This document shows positions 34,423 through 44,519 of a stretch of 64,000 nucleotides of DNA, piece after piece. The notes below the pieces were generated by a model. It had not been told where the DNA came from. It did not search any database and was given only the letters and a program-made list of their open reading frames with translations. Location: positions 7,640,501-7,704,500 of the forward strand of contig NZ_AP019860.1 of assembly GCF_009002475.1 (NCBI RefSeq). The letters run 5' to 3'. Position 1 is the stretch's first letter. The number at the start of each line of letters is the position of its first letter. A program made the translations under genes and the position numbers. The DNA is from Candidatus Uabimicrobium amorphum (GTDB lineage Bacteria > Planctomycetota > Uabimicrobiia > Uabimicrobiales > Uabimicrobiaceae).

Positions 34423-37400
34423 ATGGATCAAAGAAGTCAATGTTTGGCATATTTCGCTAAAAAATTAAATTATATTACCCGCGATGTTTACGAAGAATCT
34501 GCTTCTTCGACAACAAGTTTTGAGCAATTTTTAGTCAGCCATCAAATTAAATTAACAGCCTCACAGAGTTACTCGTTGTTATTTATATTTGTAAAACACT
34601 GCATACTAAAACATTGTCAGCAATTAAATTTTTTGGACGAAGATACATGCAAAAATCTTTTGCAAGAAAAATTGGATAACCTAAAAAGTCACGATGCTTC
34701 GTATAGCCTCCAATGCGTGAATATGCGTTTAATTACCATAGAACAAGCACAAAAAGCGATCGAAAAACTACTGGAACAAAAAATTCTAAACACCCAAGAA
34801 CTCGATATACTAAAAAAGATATACAAAGACTTGAATTTGTCAGATATCTCCAGCAAGGTAGATGAAACAACCCAAGGACGACATACGCGTAAAATAGTAA
34901 AGTCAAGTTCTATCCAAGAGACCGCAACAGAACAAGAAATAATTGCTCCGCCAAAACAATTTAAACTCAACACAACTGGAAAAATTCCCACACGGCAAAT
35001 AGGCCCATACCGCGTCTTAGAAGAAATCGGTACCGGGGGGATGGGAAAAGTATACAAGGCATATCATCCCCAGGAAGACAAAACCGTTGCCATTAAGGTT
35101 ATGTTGCGAAATAGCGAAATATCTCCCCAAGAACGAAATCGTTTTTATGCAGAGGCGCAACTCACCGCGAAATTGCAGCACGACAATATTGTAAAAGTAT
35201 ACGATGTAAAAATGGAAGATGATATGGACTACATCGTAATGGATTTTGTTGATGGTGTTCCTTTATCTTTGATATTGAAGAATACTAAGTTGTCGTTGCG
35301 CAGGTCGTTAGAAATCATTAAAGAAGTTGCTCTAGCGATGGATTACGCCCACAACAAAGGAGTTATTCACCGCGACTTGAAACCCAGTAACTTAATGGTA
35401 AATAACCGTACCGGCCGTCCAATTATTATGGATTTTGGCTTGGCGAAAAACACCGAGCTTTCCACAGAAGTGACAAAATCAGGCGCAATATTGGGTACGC
35501 CACGCTACATGGCTCCCGAACAAGCCAGCGGTAAAAATAAAAAAGTCGGTCCCTCCACAGATGTATATGCTCTTGGCGCCATCCTATATTTAATGATTGC
35601 TGGTGTTCCTGCGGTACGCGGAGATAACCCCGCAAAGATCATCTACAATGTGCTCCACGAAGACATTATATCTCCTAAAAAATACAACAATCGCCTACCA
35701 GCCAAGGTAGAAACTATTTGCATGACTGCCTTGCAAAAATCTCCCCAAGATCGCTACAGTAGTGCCGGAGCATTTGCCGAAGATATTGACCGCTACCTAC
35801 AAGGCGAAATGCTATCTTCACCTGGAGTGACTATTTGGCAACAGAGCAGTAAAACCTTTAAAAAACACCGTCCGTTCATTCTATTGATGATGTTACTCAT
35901 ACCCCTTAGTGCCATGTGTGCTTTTCTCATCTATAAAACAATTATAAACGCCGGGGAAGTTCGCGCTCTGCAAAAAATGCATACAAAAGCCGTTGCCGAA
36001 AATCAAATAAAAGGCTTCGAAGCTAAAGGAGACTTAGAATGGGAAAAGGGTTTTTATCAAAGAGCTTGCCTATTCTACACCAAGGCATTACAGCACGCGG
36101 AAGAACTCCAACAAAAAGAGCCTATCTCCCAACTACGTGAAAAACTGGCTTACCGCTACAGTCTAATCCCAAAGTGTGAAAAAATTATTTACATGAAGAG
36201 CGATATAAACGCCATGGCTTTTTCGCCAAAAACGCCATTGTTTGTTACCGTAGGAAATAACGGCCAAATGACAATAGTCAACGATCCGCAAAACGCCAAA
36301 TGGGACAAAGTGGCATCGAGTTTGTACGACATAGATTTCCATCCCGACGGAAAAACAATGATTACAGCAGGAAAAAGCTACGTATATATATGGAATACCA
36401 CGACAGGAAAAGTTATTGGAAAGATTAGTGGCGAATCGCCCTTCTTGCAAGCCAAGTATCACTTTAACGGTAAAAGTTTTATTACTCTAGAAGCCGATAA
36501 CAATATAAAAGTTTGGGACACACAGTCATTGACTGTATCGCGGCAAATGCCACCTATTACCAACAAGCCTCTAAGCAAACTCGTATGCGACAAAACAACA
36601 GACAGCTTTTTTACGACCACACAAGACGGCTGGCTGTATGCTTGTAATTTACAATCGCAAAAGGTAGTGCCCATAAGGCTTTTTAGCTCATCCGCCGTAA
36701 GATTCATGATTGCAAAAGAAAAAAGCATCGTGAGTTGTGGGGAAAATGGTATCTTGAAGTTATTTAGCCCGGCAATACTCAGGTACCAACTCATCTTACC
36801 AGGGCTTGGTGGCCGTATCTATTCAGCAGACGTAGATGAAGAGCAAAGTTATTTAGCCGTGGGAACACATGACAATAAAATTCACATTTTTGACACCTAC
36901 CAACAAAAAACGGAATTTATCCTAGAGGGGCATGAAGATGTTGTCGTCGCTCTCAAAGTTCACGACAATGGCGAATACATGGCTTCATTTTCCAATGACC
37001 AAACTCTTAGGTTGTGGAAGTTTGATAAAGGTACCCATCGCCGTATCGTACCGCAAAGGAACTACCCAGCATACGGTATCGAGTTTTTATCGAGTAAAAA
37101 TCAATTTATTACCTGTAATGGCAATGGACACATTCAACTGTGGAATCAAAATGGTGAACTACAACAAACAATAAAGACCAACCTCGCGCGCTATGCAATG
37201 GCCGTGGCACCTTCGCAAAAAAAAGTTGCGGTATCTGGTCTTATCGACGTTCAAGAATTTGACTTGACGACGCAGCAAAAATTATTTGGGTTTCGCGCAA
37301 ACACCCAACGCATATTTTCCTTAACCTATGTAGGCAAAAATAACTTACTTGTTACAGACAAAAACAGTGCTTACGTGCGCTCCGCCTCTAACACGAAAAA

Positions 37401-37998
37401 AATATATACCGGAAATGCATGGGCCTACTCTAGTGACTACAACAACGCCACGAAAACTTTTGCCTACTGTGCCGGGCGTGTTGTATCGTTATGGAATGCA
37501 GAGCAGTTGAAAGAAATTGGAACCATCAACGTAAAAACCGCTGGGGTGATATCTGTCGCTTTTAACAAGAGCGGTAGTTTAATTGCCACAGGACTCAGTG
37601 ACGGAACGATAAAAATATGGTCCGCAAAGGATTTTACTTTGCAAAAAAACCTATTCTTTCACAATTTTACCATTCGCGATATGGCCTTTTTTGGCGAGAA
37701 TGAGTTAACGGCCGTGGATACACAAGGATTTTTGTCTCTGTGGAATGTTGAAAAAGGCATATGCAAAATTTACTTTAAAAACCACACAGAAGGTAGTACA
37801 TGTGTTTCTTTTGGTCGAAATAAAAATATTATCGCCTCTGGATCTACAGACAAAAGCATTGTCATTCGCAAATTGCAAATAGATGAAGACATTTTACGTT
37901 TACCCATCACAAAATTGTCAACATATATCGAAAATAATATAAAAATGCGCATAGATAATCATTTAGAAATCGTCCCATTGGACGGCAATTGGAAATAG
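34423..37998 (+). CDS. membrane Ser/Thr protein kinase with WD40 propellers
   Basis: This is a 1191-residue protein. Residues 1-180 are a helical region of unknown fold. The kinase domain spans 196-462: EIGTGGMGKVYKAY, Lys225, HRDLKPSN (Asp318), DFG 337-339 and LGTPRYMAPEQ. A single membrane helix lies at about 484-504. The remaining ~690 residues are a helical stretch followed by many WD40 repeats (YVYIWNTTTGKVI, NIKVWDTQSL, QTLRLWKFDKG, HIQLWNQNGEL, TIKIWSAKDF), enough for two propellers on the far side of the membrane. The catalytic residues are complete. It starts one base after the previous kinase gene and is likely translated with it. Confidence 0.95.
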   Translation: MDQRSQCLAYFAKKLNYITRDVYEESASSTTSFEQFLVSHQIKLTASQSYSLLFIFVKHCILKHCQQLNFLDEDTCKNLLQEKLDNLKSHDASYSLQCVNMRLITIEQAQKAIEKLLEQKILNTQELDILKKIYKDLNLSDISSKVDETTQGRHTRKIVKSSSIQETATEQEIIAPPKQFKLNTTGKIPTRQIGPYRVLEEIGTGGMGKVYKAYHPQEDKTVAIKVMLRNSEISPQERNRFYAEAQLTAKLQHDNIVKVYDVKMEDDMDYIVMDFVDGVPLSLILKNTKLSLRRSLEIIKEVALAMDYAHNKGVIHRDLKPSNLMVNNRTGRPIIMDFGLAKNTELSTEVTKSGAILGTPRYMAPEQASGKNKKVGPSTDVYALGAILYLMIAGVPAVRGDNPAKIIYNVLHEDIISPKKYNNRLPAKVETICMTALQKSPQDRYSSAGAFAEDIDRYLQGEMLSSPGVTIWQQSSKTFKKHRPFILLMMLLIPLSAMCAFLIYKTIINAGEVRALQKMHTKAVAENQIKGFEAKGDLEWEKGFYQRACLFYTKALQHAEELQQKEPISQLREKLAYRYSLIPKCEKIIYMKSDINAMAFSPKTPLFVTVGNNGQMTIVNDPQNAKWDKVASSLYDIDFHPDGKTMITAGKSYVYIWNTTTGKVIGKISGESPFLQAKYHFNGKSFITLEADNNIKVWDTQSLTVSRQMPPITNKPLSKLVCDKTTDSFFTTTQDGWLYACNLQSQKVVPIRLFSSSAVRFMIAKEKSIVSCGENGILKLFSPAILRYQLILPGLGGRIYSADVDEEQSYLAVGTHDNKIHIFDTYQQKTEFILEGHEDVVVALKVHDNGEYMASFSNDQTLRLWKFDKGTHRRIVPQRNYPAYGIEFLSSKNQFITCNGNGHIQLWNQNGELQQTIKTNLARYAMAVAPSQKKVAVSGLIDVQEFDLTTQQKLFGFRANTQRIFSLTYVGKNNLLVTDKNSAYVRSASNTKKIYTGNAWAYSSDYNNATKTFAYCAGRVVSLWNAEQLKEIGTINVKTAGVISVAFNKSGSLIATGLSDGTIKIWSAKDFTLQKNLFFHNFTIRDMAFFGENELTAVDTQGFLSLWNVEKGICKIYFKNHTEGSTCVSFGRNKNIIASGSTDKSIVIRKLQIDEDILRLPITKLSTYIENNIKMRIDNHLEIVPLDGNWK

Positions 37999-38043
37999 AC
38001 ACCATAAACACCAGGAACCAACCATAAAAATTGGAGAACTGCG

Positions 38044-39999
38044 ATGAGCAACGAAAATTTAAAAACTGTCTTGCAAGAGAAAAGAACCTTTCAACCTCAA
38101 GATCATTTTCAAAAAAATGCCAAAATTCAATCCATGGAAGCGTACAAAGAAAAATATCGAGAGAGTATTGAAAATCCTGAAGAATTTTGGGCAAATGCGG
38201 CCTCGGAATTGCATTTTTTCAAAAAATGGGATCGTGTTCTAAATGCGGAAAATCCACCATTTTATCGTTGGTTTGAAGGTGGAAAAACCAATATATGTTA
38301 TAACTGCATTGACCGCCATCTTGATAGCGCCACGCGTAACAAAGCTGCGATTATCTGGGAAGGTGAACCAGGAGATGAAGTAGTTCTCACCTATGCAGAC
38401 TTAGCGCGCAAAGTAAATCAACTTGCAAATGGTTTAAAAAAATTGGGTGTGCAGAAAGGCGACCGCATTGCCATTTATTTACCAATGATTCCAGAATTGG
38501 CGATTTCTGTACTTGCCTGTGCACGTATTGGCGCAGTACACTCTGTTATTTTCGCCGGTTTCTCTGCCGATTCCATTAGCGACCGTATAAATGACTGTCA
38601 AGCAAAAATAACCATAACGTCTGACGGTGTCTGGCGCAAAGGTAAGAAATTATTATTAAAAAACATTGTAGATGAGGCCGTCAAAAAATGTCCATCTATT
38701 GAAAAAAATATCGTGGTAAAACGTTCACACAAAGACCACTTTGAGTGCGCTATGGATGAAAATAAAGATATCTGGTATCACGATCTCATTGAGAATTGTT
38801 CTCTTTCTTGCCCAGCAGAAGAAATGGACAGCGAAGATATGCTATTTCTTCTTTATACAAGTGGAACAACAGGAAAGCCAAAAGGTATTATTCATACCAC
38901 CGCTGGCTACATGCTATACAGCTATTACACTTCAAAATACGTCTTTGATTTACAACCAGAAGATGTTTATTGGTGTACGGCAGACATCGGATGGATCACC
39001 GGACACAGTTACATCGTCTATGGACCACTCGCCAATGGTGCGACATGCCTTATGTACGAAGGAGCTCCCAATGCACCTCACAAAGGACGTTTTTGGGAAA
39101 TTGTCGAAAAATACCGCGTAAACATTTTCTATACCGCACCTACTGCCATTCGTACATTCATGAAATGGGGAGAGGATTGGGTAAATAAATACGACATTTC
39201 TTCTTTACGCCTTCTAGGAACAGTCGGTGAACCAATAAATCCCGAAGCGTGGATGTGGTACCATAAAGTCATCGGTAAAGAACGTTGCCCGATTGTTGAC
39301 ACTTGGTGGCAAACAGAAACAGGTGGAATGATGATTACACCTATACCAGGATGCACAACAACAAAACCAGGAAGTGCTACTTTTCCTTTCTTTGGCATAG
39401 ACGCCACCATTCTCGATAAAGACGGTAATGAGCAAGACACGGGTTTTCTAGCCGTGCGTAAACCGTGGCCTGGCATGCTACGCGGTGTCTATGGTGATGA
39501 GGAACGTTTCAAGAATACTTATTGGTCTCAATGGGAAAATATTTACTTCCCAGGAGATGGCGCTCGTCGCGATGAAGACGGCTACTTTTGGATTCTCGGT
39601 AGGGTAGACGATGTCGTGAACGTCTCAGGTCACCGCATTGGTACAGCGGAATTGGAAAGTATTTTTGTTTCGCACGCGAGTGTTGCAGAATCCGCGGTGA
39701 TTGGGATCGACCATGAGATAAAAGGACAGGCAATGGTCGCTTTTGTTTCCTTACGTGAAGGCAACGAAGGTAGTGATAGTTTAATAGAAGAGCTCACACA
39801 ACTCGTCATTGAAAAAATCGGCAAGTTCGCCATTCCAGAGCGCATTATCTTTACCGCAGATTTGCCAAAAACGCGTTCGGGAAAAATCATGCGTCGCCTG
39901 CTACGTGATATCGCGGAAGGACGCGCCGTAGGTAATGTAACTACACTAGCCGATGCCGGTGTCATCGACGCTTTAAAAGAAAAATATCAGGAAGACTAA
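38044..39999 (+). CDS. acs: acetyl-CoA synthetase
   Basis: This 651-residue AMP-forming enzyme converts acetate, ATP and CoA to acetyl-CoA. The ATP motif is LLYTSGTTGKPKGIIHTTAG; WWQTETGGMMITP forms the acetate/adenylate site; the hinge RVDDVVNVSGHRIG and the catalytic Lys in TRSGKIMRR (the usual site of inhibitory acetylation) are present. The length is standard for Acs. A GGAG site precedes ATG 38044. It follows the large kinase gene by 45 bases and precedes a SMI1-TPR gene, so metabolic and signalling genes are mixed here. Confidence 0.98.
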   Translation: MSNENLKTVLQEKRTFQPQDHFQKNAKIQSMEAYKEKYRESIENPEEFWANAASELHFFKKWDRVLNAENPPFYRWFEGGKTNICYNCIDRHLDSATRNKAAIIWEGEPGDEVVLTYADLARKVNQLANGLKKLGVQKGDRIAIYLPMIPELAISVLACARIGAVHSVIFAGFSADSISDRINDCQAKITITSDGVWRKGKKLLLKNIVDEAVKKCPSIEKNIVVKRSHKDHFECAMDENKDIWYHDLIENCSLSCPAEEMDSEDMLFLLYTSGTTGKPKGIIHTTAGYMLYSYYTSKYVFDLQPEDVYWCTADIGWITGHSYIVYGPLANGATCLMYEGAPNAPHKGRFWEIVEKYRVNIFYTAPTAIRTFMKWGEDWVNKYDISSLRLLGTVGEPINPEAWMWYHKVIGKERCPIVDTWWQTETGGMMITPIPGCTTTKPGSATFPFFGIDATILDKDGNEQDTGFLAVRKPWPGMLRGVYGDEERFKNTYWSQWENIYFPGDGARRDEDGYFWILGRVDDVVNVSGHRIGTAELESIFVSHASVAESAVIGIDHEIKGQAMVAFVSLREGNEGSDSLIEELTQLVIEKIGKFAIPERIIFTADLPKTRSGKIMRRLLRDIAEGRAVGNVTTLADAGVIDALKEKYQED

Positions 40000-40012
40000 A
40001 AGTTAGACAACG

Positions 40013-41416
40013 ATGCTATACTTAAAAAAATACTTAGAAGCTCTCCATAAACTAGATGAAGCATTTTTTCTACCTGGAGCGGATATACATAAATACTCAC
40101 TAAATGAAACCATTAGTGAAGAAAAACTACACGATAGCGAGCAAAAGTACACCGTACTTCCACACCACCATCGCTCATTTCTCCTTGAAATAGGGAATGG
40201 TGGTGCAGGTCCTGGTTATGGCGTATATACTCTAGAAAAATCATTGCACTCAGCACGTAACAACGACTGGCATCCCAATAAGCCCAACCGTTTAACATTA
40301 GACAGCTACTTTATTTTTGGAGATTTCTCAACGCAAGAGGAACTCAAGTGGATGTTTGATGGGTGTTTGCCTATCGCAGACAGCGATTGCGGAAGTGTAT
40401 TTCTAATCATACTCTCGGGAAAAAAAGCACAGCAAGTATGGAAGTACAATCATAGCAAAGGTGAATTGCGCAAAGATAGCGACAATTTTCTCATTTGGTA
40501 TGAAAAATGGTTGAGTACAGGACTTGTTGCTGGTGCTGTTGCTGAGATTAAAAACCATTTTATGGCCTATGGTGAAGTAGATACCATAAGTGACAATTAC
40601 ACCGTCATTCGCCTCTATTTCGAAAAAATATTCCAGGATTTCGAAGATATATGGATGCTAAACTTACTGTTACCCGTTGGCGAGATACATGCTCACGAGG
40701 CTTTGGGTTGGTTATATTTATGTGAAGATAATAGTGAAAAAGCACTACACTATTTTCAAAAATTATACACCAACGCCGAAGAAAAAATCAAAGCCGCTGG
40801 TGCGCACGGCCTTTGGGCACTGTATATGTTGCAAGGTAATGTGCGCAAAGCGCTCAAAATAGGTGAAGTAGCTCTTGCTCTAAGTAAATTTTGTTATAAT
40901 CAAGTGCGCATTTATGAATTGCAATATGCCCTTAGCTTGACATACGCCGTAGTTGGTCGCAAAGAAGAGGCGTTAAAGGCTGCGGAAAACCTCGTTGAAA
41001 TTTTTCCTATTATGGACGTATCGTTTGAAATTCTTGCGGCCTTGCATGTTAAATTTAAAGATAGAAAGTTGGCAAAACGCAGTATAACACGCCTTGTGAA
41101 TAGCAATCCACCGCAAAAGACCCATTACGCTCGGAAATTATGGCACACATACAAACAAATTGGTGCAGACGATTGGAGTTACTGGATTGCGCAACTCATT
41201 GGCTGTAGAGATGAAAAGAAAATGCTACAGCGTATGCAAGGAAAGCGCGAAGAACTACGTAGGATACTGCAAAATAAATATAAAAAATTGTCTAGTTTTT
41301 TCTACGAACAAATCGAAAAAGTCAATTACATAGATGAATTGGAGCACTTGATTCATTTGGCCAAAAACGATTCTCTAGAAGATATAGAGATATACTTATT
41401 GCAATGCGCAAGTTAA
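40013..41416 (+). CDS. SMI1/KNR4 (SUKH)-domain protein with TPR-like repeats
   Basis: This is a 467-residue cytosolic protein. Residues about 40-165 match the SMI1/KNR4 pattern: LPHHHRSFLLEIGNGGAGPG, FGDFSTQEE, LPIADSDCGSVFLIILSG and FLIWYEKWL. The rest is helical with TPR-like units (ALGWLYLCEDNSEKALHYFQ, ALSLTYAVVGRKEEALKAAE). SUKH domains occur in immunity proteins against secreted toxins and in regulatory proteins. Here no toxin gene is nearby and the protein is fused to TPRs, so a regulatory or scaffold role is more likely. It lies 13 bases after acs and 17 bases before a kinase gene. Confidence 0.82.
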   Translation: MLYLKKYLEALHKLDEAFFLPGADIHKYSLNETISEEKLHDSEQKYTVLPHHHRSFLLEIGNGGAGPGYGVYTLEKSLHSARNNDWHPNKPNRLTLDSYFIFGDFSTQEELKWMFDGCLPIADSDCGSVFLIILSGKKAQQVWKYNHSKGELRKDSDNFLIWYEKWLSTGLVAGAVAEIKNHFMAYGEVDTISDNYTVIRLYFEKIFQDFEDIWMLNLLLPVGEIHAHEALGWLYLCEDNSEKALHYFQKLYTNAEEKIKAAGAHGLWALYMLQGNVRKALKIGEVALALSKFCYNQVRIYELQYALSLTYAVVGRKEEALKAAENLVEIFPIMDVSFEILAALHVKFKDRKLAKRSITRLVNSNPPQKTHYARKLWHTYKQIGADDWSYWIAQLIGCRDEKKMLQRMQGKREELRRILQNKYKKLSSFFYEQIEKVNYIDELEHLIHLAKNDSLEDIEIYLLQCAS

Positions 41417-41433
41417 ATTAAAAGGCGTAAGAC

Positions 41434-43560
41434 ATGGGCAATGAAAATAAGATTAGTACCAAAGAAACTCTAAAGCTCAATGCAAGCCAAGCAAACCAAA
41501 TAAACCAAGTAAACCAAGCAAACCAAACGACAAAAAATGTTCCTTTCGGAAACTATGTACTTGTCGAAGAGTTGGGGCATGGGGCGATGGGAAAGGTATT
41601 CAAGGCCTATCATCGCTATCTAAAACGCTACGTAGCCTTAAAAATCCCAACGAACTTAGGACAAGACGATTTACAACGTTTTCTGCGCGAAGCGGAAACC
41701 ATGGCCAAGTTGCGTCATCCCAATATTATCCACATACACGAGGTAGGTAGTTACAACAATCAGCCCTACTTTACCATGGACTACATCGAAGGGCAAGATC
41801 TCAGCGCCTACTACAAAAAAAATACCCTGTCTACACGGCAAATCGTACAGTTGATGATAGAAATATGTCAAGCCATTTTTCATGCGCACCAACAAGGTAT
41901 CGTGCACCGCGATCTCAAACCAGCCAACATAATGATGACTGTCGACCAAAAACCGATTATTATGGATTTTGGCCTAGCAAAAAATTTTAATGAAAACCAA
42001 AAATTGTCACAGTCAGGAATGATTCTGGGAACGATTACCTACATGTCACCGGAACAAGCCCAGGGCAAAAATCGCAAAATCGACGAGCGCAGTGATGTAT
42101 ATTCACTGGGGGTAATCCTCTATGAACTTCTTACCGAACGCGCGCCATTTATCAACGGCAGTTCCTTTATGTTACTTCACGATATTGTCAACCGTCCGCC
42201 CATTCCTCTGCGCGAAATAAAAGCGAAAATCCCCAAAGCCTTGGATAACATATGTCTCAAGGCGTTAAACAAAAAACCGAAAGATCGTTATCAAACCGCC
42301 AAAAAACTCGCCGCAGATTTGCAAAGTTTTATCGAAGGTAAAAACGTAAATGCCAAAGCAAAAAAATCGTATAAGTCGGTACTTTATCAAAACCAAACGC
42401 TCATTCGCGTATTGTTAATGGTATTCATCCCACTTATTTTTGCACTCATGACTTTTGCTGTAGTACACTATCGCAGCAAAGCACAATACTATTCCTCACA
42501 AAACCTGAAAAATGAAAAAATCTTACGCGAAAATTTTAATTTTGAGGGAAAAGTAACCACAACAATACCCATGAGTGATGATTTTGACATCTTAAAAGAG
42601 CAGTACCAATTTTTACAAAAGTGTGATGAGATCAATGAAGACTTGCATAAAGTGGCCCTACTATCCCTGCCTTCTGCACAAAAAATAAAGGAAAAGCTAC
42701 TCCATATATGCATAAGCGCGCATCGACAAAAAATAAAAGATGAGAATGAAAGAAAAAAACAACAAAAAAAAGCCGCAAAACGCATACAGGAACTGTATTT
42801 TTTAGGCATTCACAACGCACGGTCATTACAAATACTGACCGAATATTTATACGGTCGTAAGTATACATATGCGAAACATGTCGATATCAAAGACAAACAA
42901 ATCATCAAAATCTTCCAAAAAGCCACACAAAAAAATCCCAATCACGGTTGGACACAGTTAAGATATGGCTACGCGCTGGTACATTCGAATAAAGATAGAT
43001 CGGGATTAGAAATCATCAAAAAAGCGCTGACAAAAGCAAACGATGAGGATCTTGGGTGGATGCATTTTAATTTTGCGGAGTGTTATGAAAAATTACAAAT
43101 GGAGAACGAAGCCTATCAACAATACAATATAGCTGCCCGTACTGGAAATGATAATATTTGGCTATACTACAAAAGAGCTTCTCTTATCGCCTCAATGAAT
43201 AATAACCAGTATGACAAGCTTGCAATGTCCGAATGGGATATCGTGTATAAAAAAATGCCGAATTGGGAACTCGGTGACTATCATGCGTACAAGTTTTTTC
43301 ACTTCTACATACACTATTTTCTAAAAAAAGAGCAGTACAAAAAAGCGCTAGAAATTTGTGATATGCAAATCCAAGTGCAAGGCTGGATGTATGAACCTCA
43401 TTTTCTCAAAGGAAATGTCTATCTCAAACAAAAAAATCACACCTTAGTCAAAAAATGCTACGAAAAGGCGATAGACATGATCGTAAACAACAAACAAAAA
43501 GACCTCGCCAATGCCGGAAGAATCATGAGTATTATGCAAAACTATCTTTCTTCTAAATAG
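41434..43560 (+). CDS. membrane Ser/Thr protein kinase with helical-repeat domain
   Basis: This 708-residue protein has an Asn/Gln-rich N-terminal tail (about residues 16-33) built from short imperfect repeats, then a kinase domain at 39-302: GHGAMGKVFKAY, Lys70, HRDLKPAN (Asp160), DFG 178-180 and LGTITYMSPEQ. A membrane helix spans about 324-344. The outer part (350-708) is helical, with TPR-like segments near the end (KALEICDMQIQVQGWMYEP). All catalytic residues are present. It ends 8 bases inside the convergent kinase gene on the opposite strand. Confidence 0.94.
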   Translation: MGNENKISTKETLKLNASQANQINQVNQANQTTKNVPFGNYVLVEELGHGAMGKVFKAYHRYLKRYVALKIPTNLGQDDLQRFLREAETMAKLRHPNIIHIHEVGSYNNQPYFTMDYIEGQDLSAYYKKNTLSTRQIVQLMIEICQAIFHAHQQGIVHRDLKPANIMMTVDQKPIIMDFGLAKNFNENQKLSQSGMILGTITYMSPEQAQGKNRKIDERSDVYSLGVILYELLTERAPFINGSSFMLLHDIVNRPPIPLREIKAKIPKALDNICLKALNKKPKDRYQTAKKLAADLQSFIEGKNVNAKAKKSYKSVLYQNQTLIRVLLMVFIPLIFALMTFAVVHYRSKAQYYSSQNLKNEKILRENFNFEGKVTTTIPMSDDFDILKEQYQFLQKCDEINEDLHKVALLSLPSAQKIKEKLLHICISAHRQKIKDENERKKQQKKAAKRIQELYFLGIHNARSLQILTEYLYGRKYTYAKHVDIKDKQIIKIFQKATQKNPNHGWTQLRYGYALVHSNKDRSGLEIIKKALTKANDEDLGWMHFNFAECYEKLQMENEAYQQYNIAARTGNDNIWLYYKRASLIASMNNNQYDKLAMSEWDIVYKKMPNWELGDYHAYKFFHFYIHYFLKKEQYKKALEICDMQIQVQGWMYEPHFLKGNVYLKQKNHTLVKKCYEKAIDMIVNNKQKDLANAGRIMSIMQNYLSSK

Positions 43561-44509
43561 ATTTGTAATTGTCGCGCATTGCATGTAGAACGTCTTGTAA
43601 TTGTGGTGAAATTTGCCGCGAAGTTGTTATTTTGTACTTTTCAGGATTTTCATTCACTTCGTGTAAAAGTTTTTGGTGCAAATTAAAAAACATATCCGCC
43701 ACAATTCCCGCATTTTCCCAACGTGCTTCAGGTCGCTTGTATAATGCCTTCTCTATTATTTGCGAAACTTCTTCATAGGTTTGCTTTTGCTTATTTGTCG
43801 CGTTGGTAAAGTCAATCACACTACATATATCAATAGGGTTGTAGTTCTGAATTTTTTGTATCGTGTTGTACATGTTTTTTTCTTCAAAAGGCGAAGTGTC
43901 ACCCCAAGTCAAAAATTGATACAAAACCACTCCCAGTGAAAAAATATCTGTCGTCCAACTTATTTTTCCTTGTGTTTGTTCGGGACTCATATACGCGTAT
44001 GTTCCAGTAATGTCGTCTTGTAAGTCACTCATATCTTCGATATTTCGCGCTATTCCCAAATCAACAATCTTCACCTGCCCAGTACGAATATTGAGCATAA
44101 TGTTTTGCGGTTTTATATCGCGGTGAATAATGCCCCCCGTATTGAGAACCTCAATTCCGCGGGCAATTTGATTGGCAATGGCCAATTGGCTTACCAAGCA
44201 AACGGAGTGTTTATTTTTCACGACGATATCGGCAAGGTTCTTTCCATATACATATTCAAAAACAATGTAGGCGTGATCATCGATGACAAAAAATTCAAAC
44301 GCTTTAATTAAGTTATCGTGGGTTATTTTCTGTAAAAAGCGGTACTCTTTTTCGATGAGTTGTAACTTATCTCCAGAAACGATAGACACTTTTTTTATCG
44401 CCACTTTTTGTGCGTTCTCTGTGTCAAAAGCGATATAAACAACTCCCGACCCTCCTACCCCAATAGGAGATACTAAACGATAACGATTGTGAAGCAATTG
44501 GTTTTTCAT
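43553..44509 (-). CDS. soluble Ser/Thr protein kinase
   Basis: This 318-residue kinase has no membrane helix: glycine loop IGVGGSGVVY, Lys39, HRDIKPQN (Asp131), DLG 150-152 and GTYAYMSPEQ. The domain fills residues 10-295 with a short tail. ATG 44509 is chosen because an AGGTG site lies eight bases upstream; the longer frame from 44554 would overlap the VTC gene. It is the last gene of a four-gene minus-strand operon (DUF4956, CotH, VTC, kinase), starting 10 bases after VTC, which suggests it regulates that cassette. Confidence 0.93.
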   Translation of the reverse strand: MKNQLLHNRYRLVSPIGVGGSGVVYIAFDTENAQKVAIKKVSIVSGDKLQLIEKEYRFLQKITHDNLIKAFEFFVIDDHAYIVFEYVYGKNLADIVVKNKHSVCLVSQLAIANQIARGIEVLNTGGIIHRDIKPQNIMLNIRTGQVKIVDLGIARNIEDMSDLQDDITGTYAYMSPEQTQGKISWTTDIFSLGVVLYQFLTWGDTSPFEEKNMYNTIQKIQNYNPIDICSVIDFTNATNKQKQTYEEVSQIIEKALYKRPEARWENAGIVADMFFNLHQKLLHEVNENPEKYKITTSRQISPQLQDVLHAMRDNYKSI

Positions 44510-44519
44510 AACAAAACAC

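Noticed and set aside
40013..41416. SUKH-domain protein as part of a toxin-immunity system
   Set aside because: No polymorphic toxin or secretion gene is adjacent, and the protein is fused to TPRs and placed with acs and a kinase.
41485..41535. AACCAA-rich microsatellite-like DNA
   Set aside because: It encodes the Asn/Gln-rich tail of the kinase in frame; it is a short low-complexity coding stretch, not a separate repeat element.
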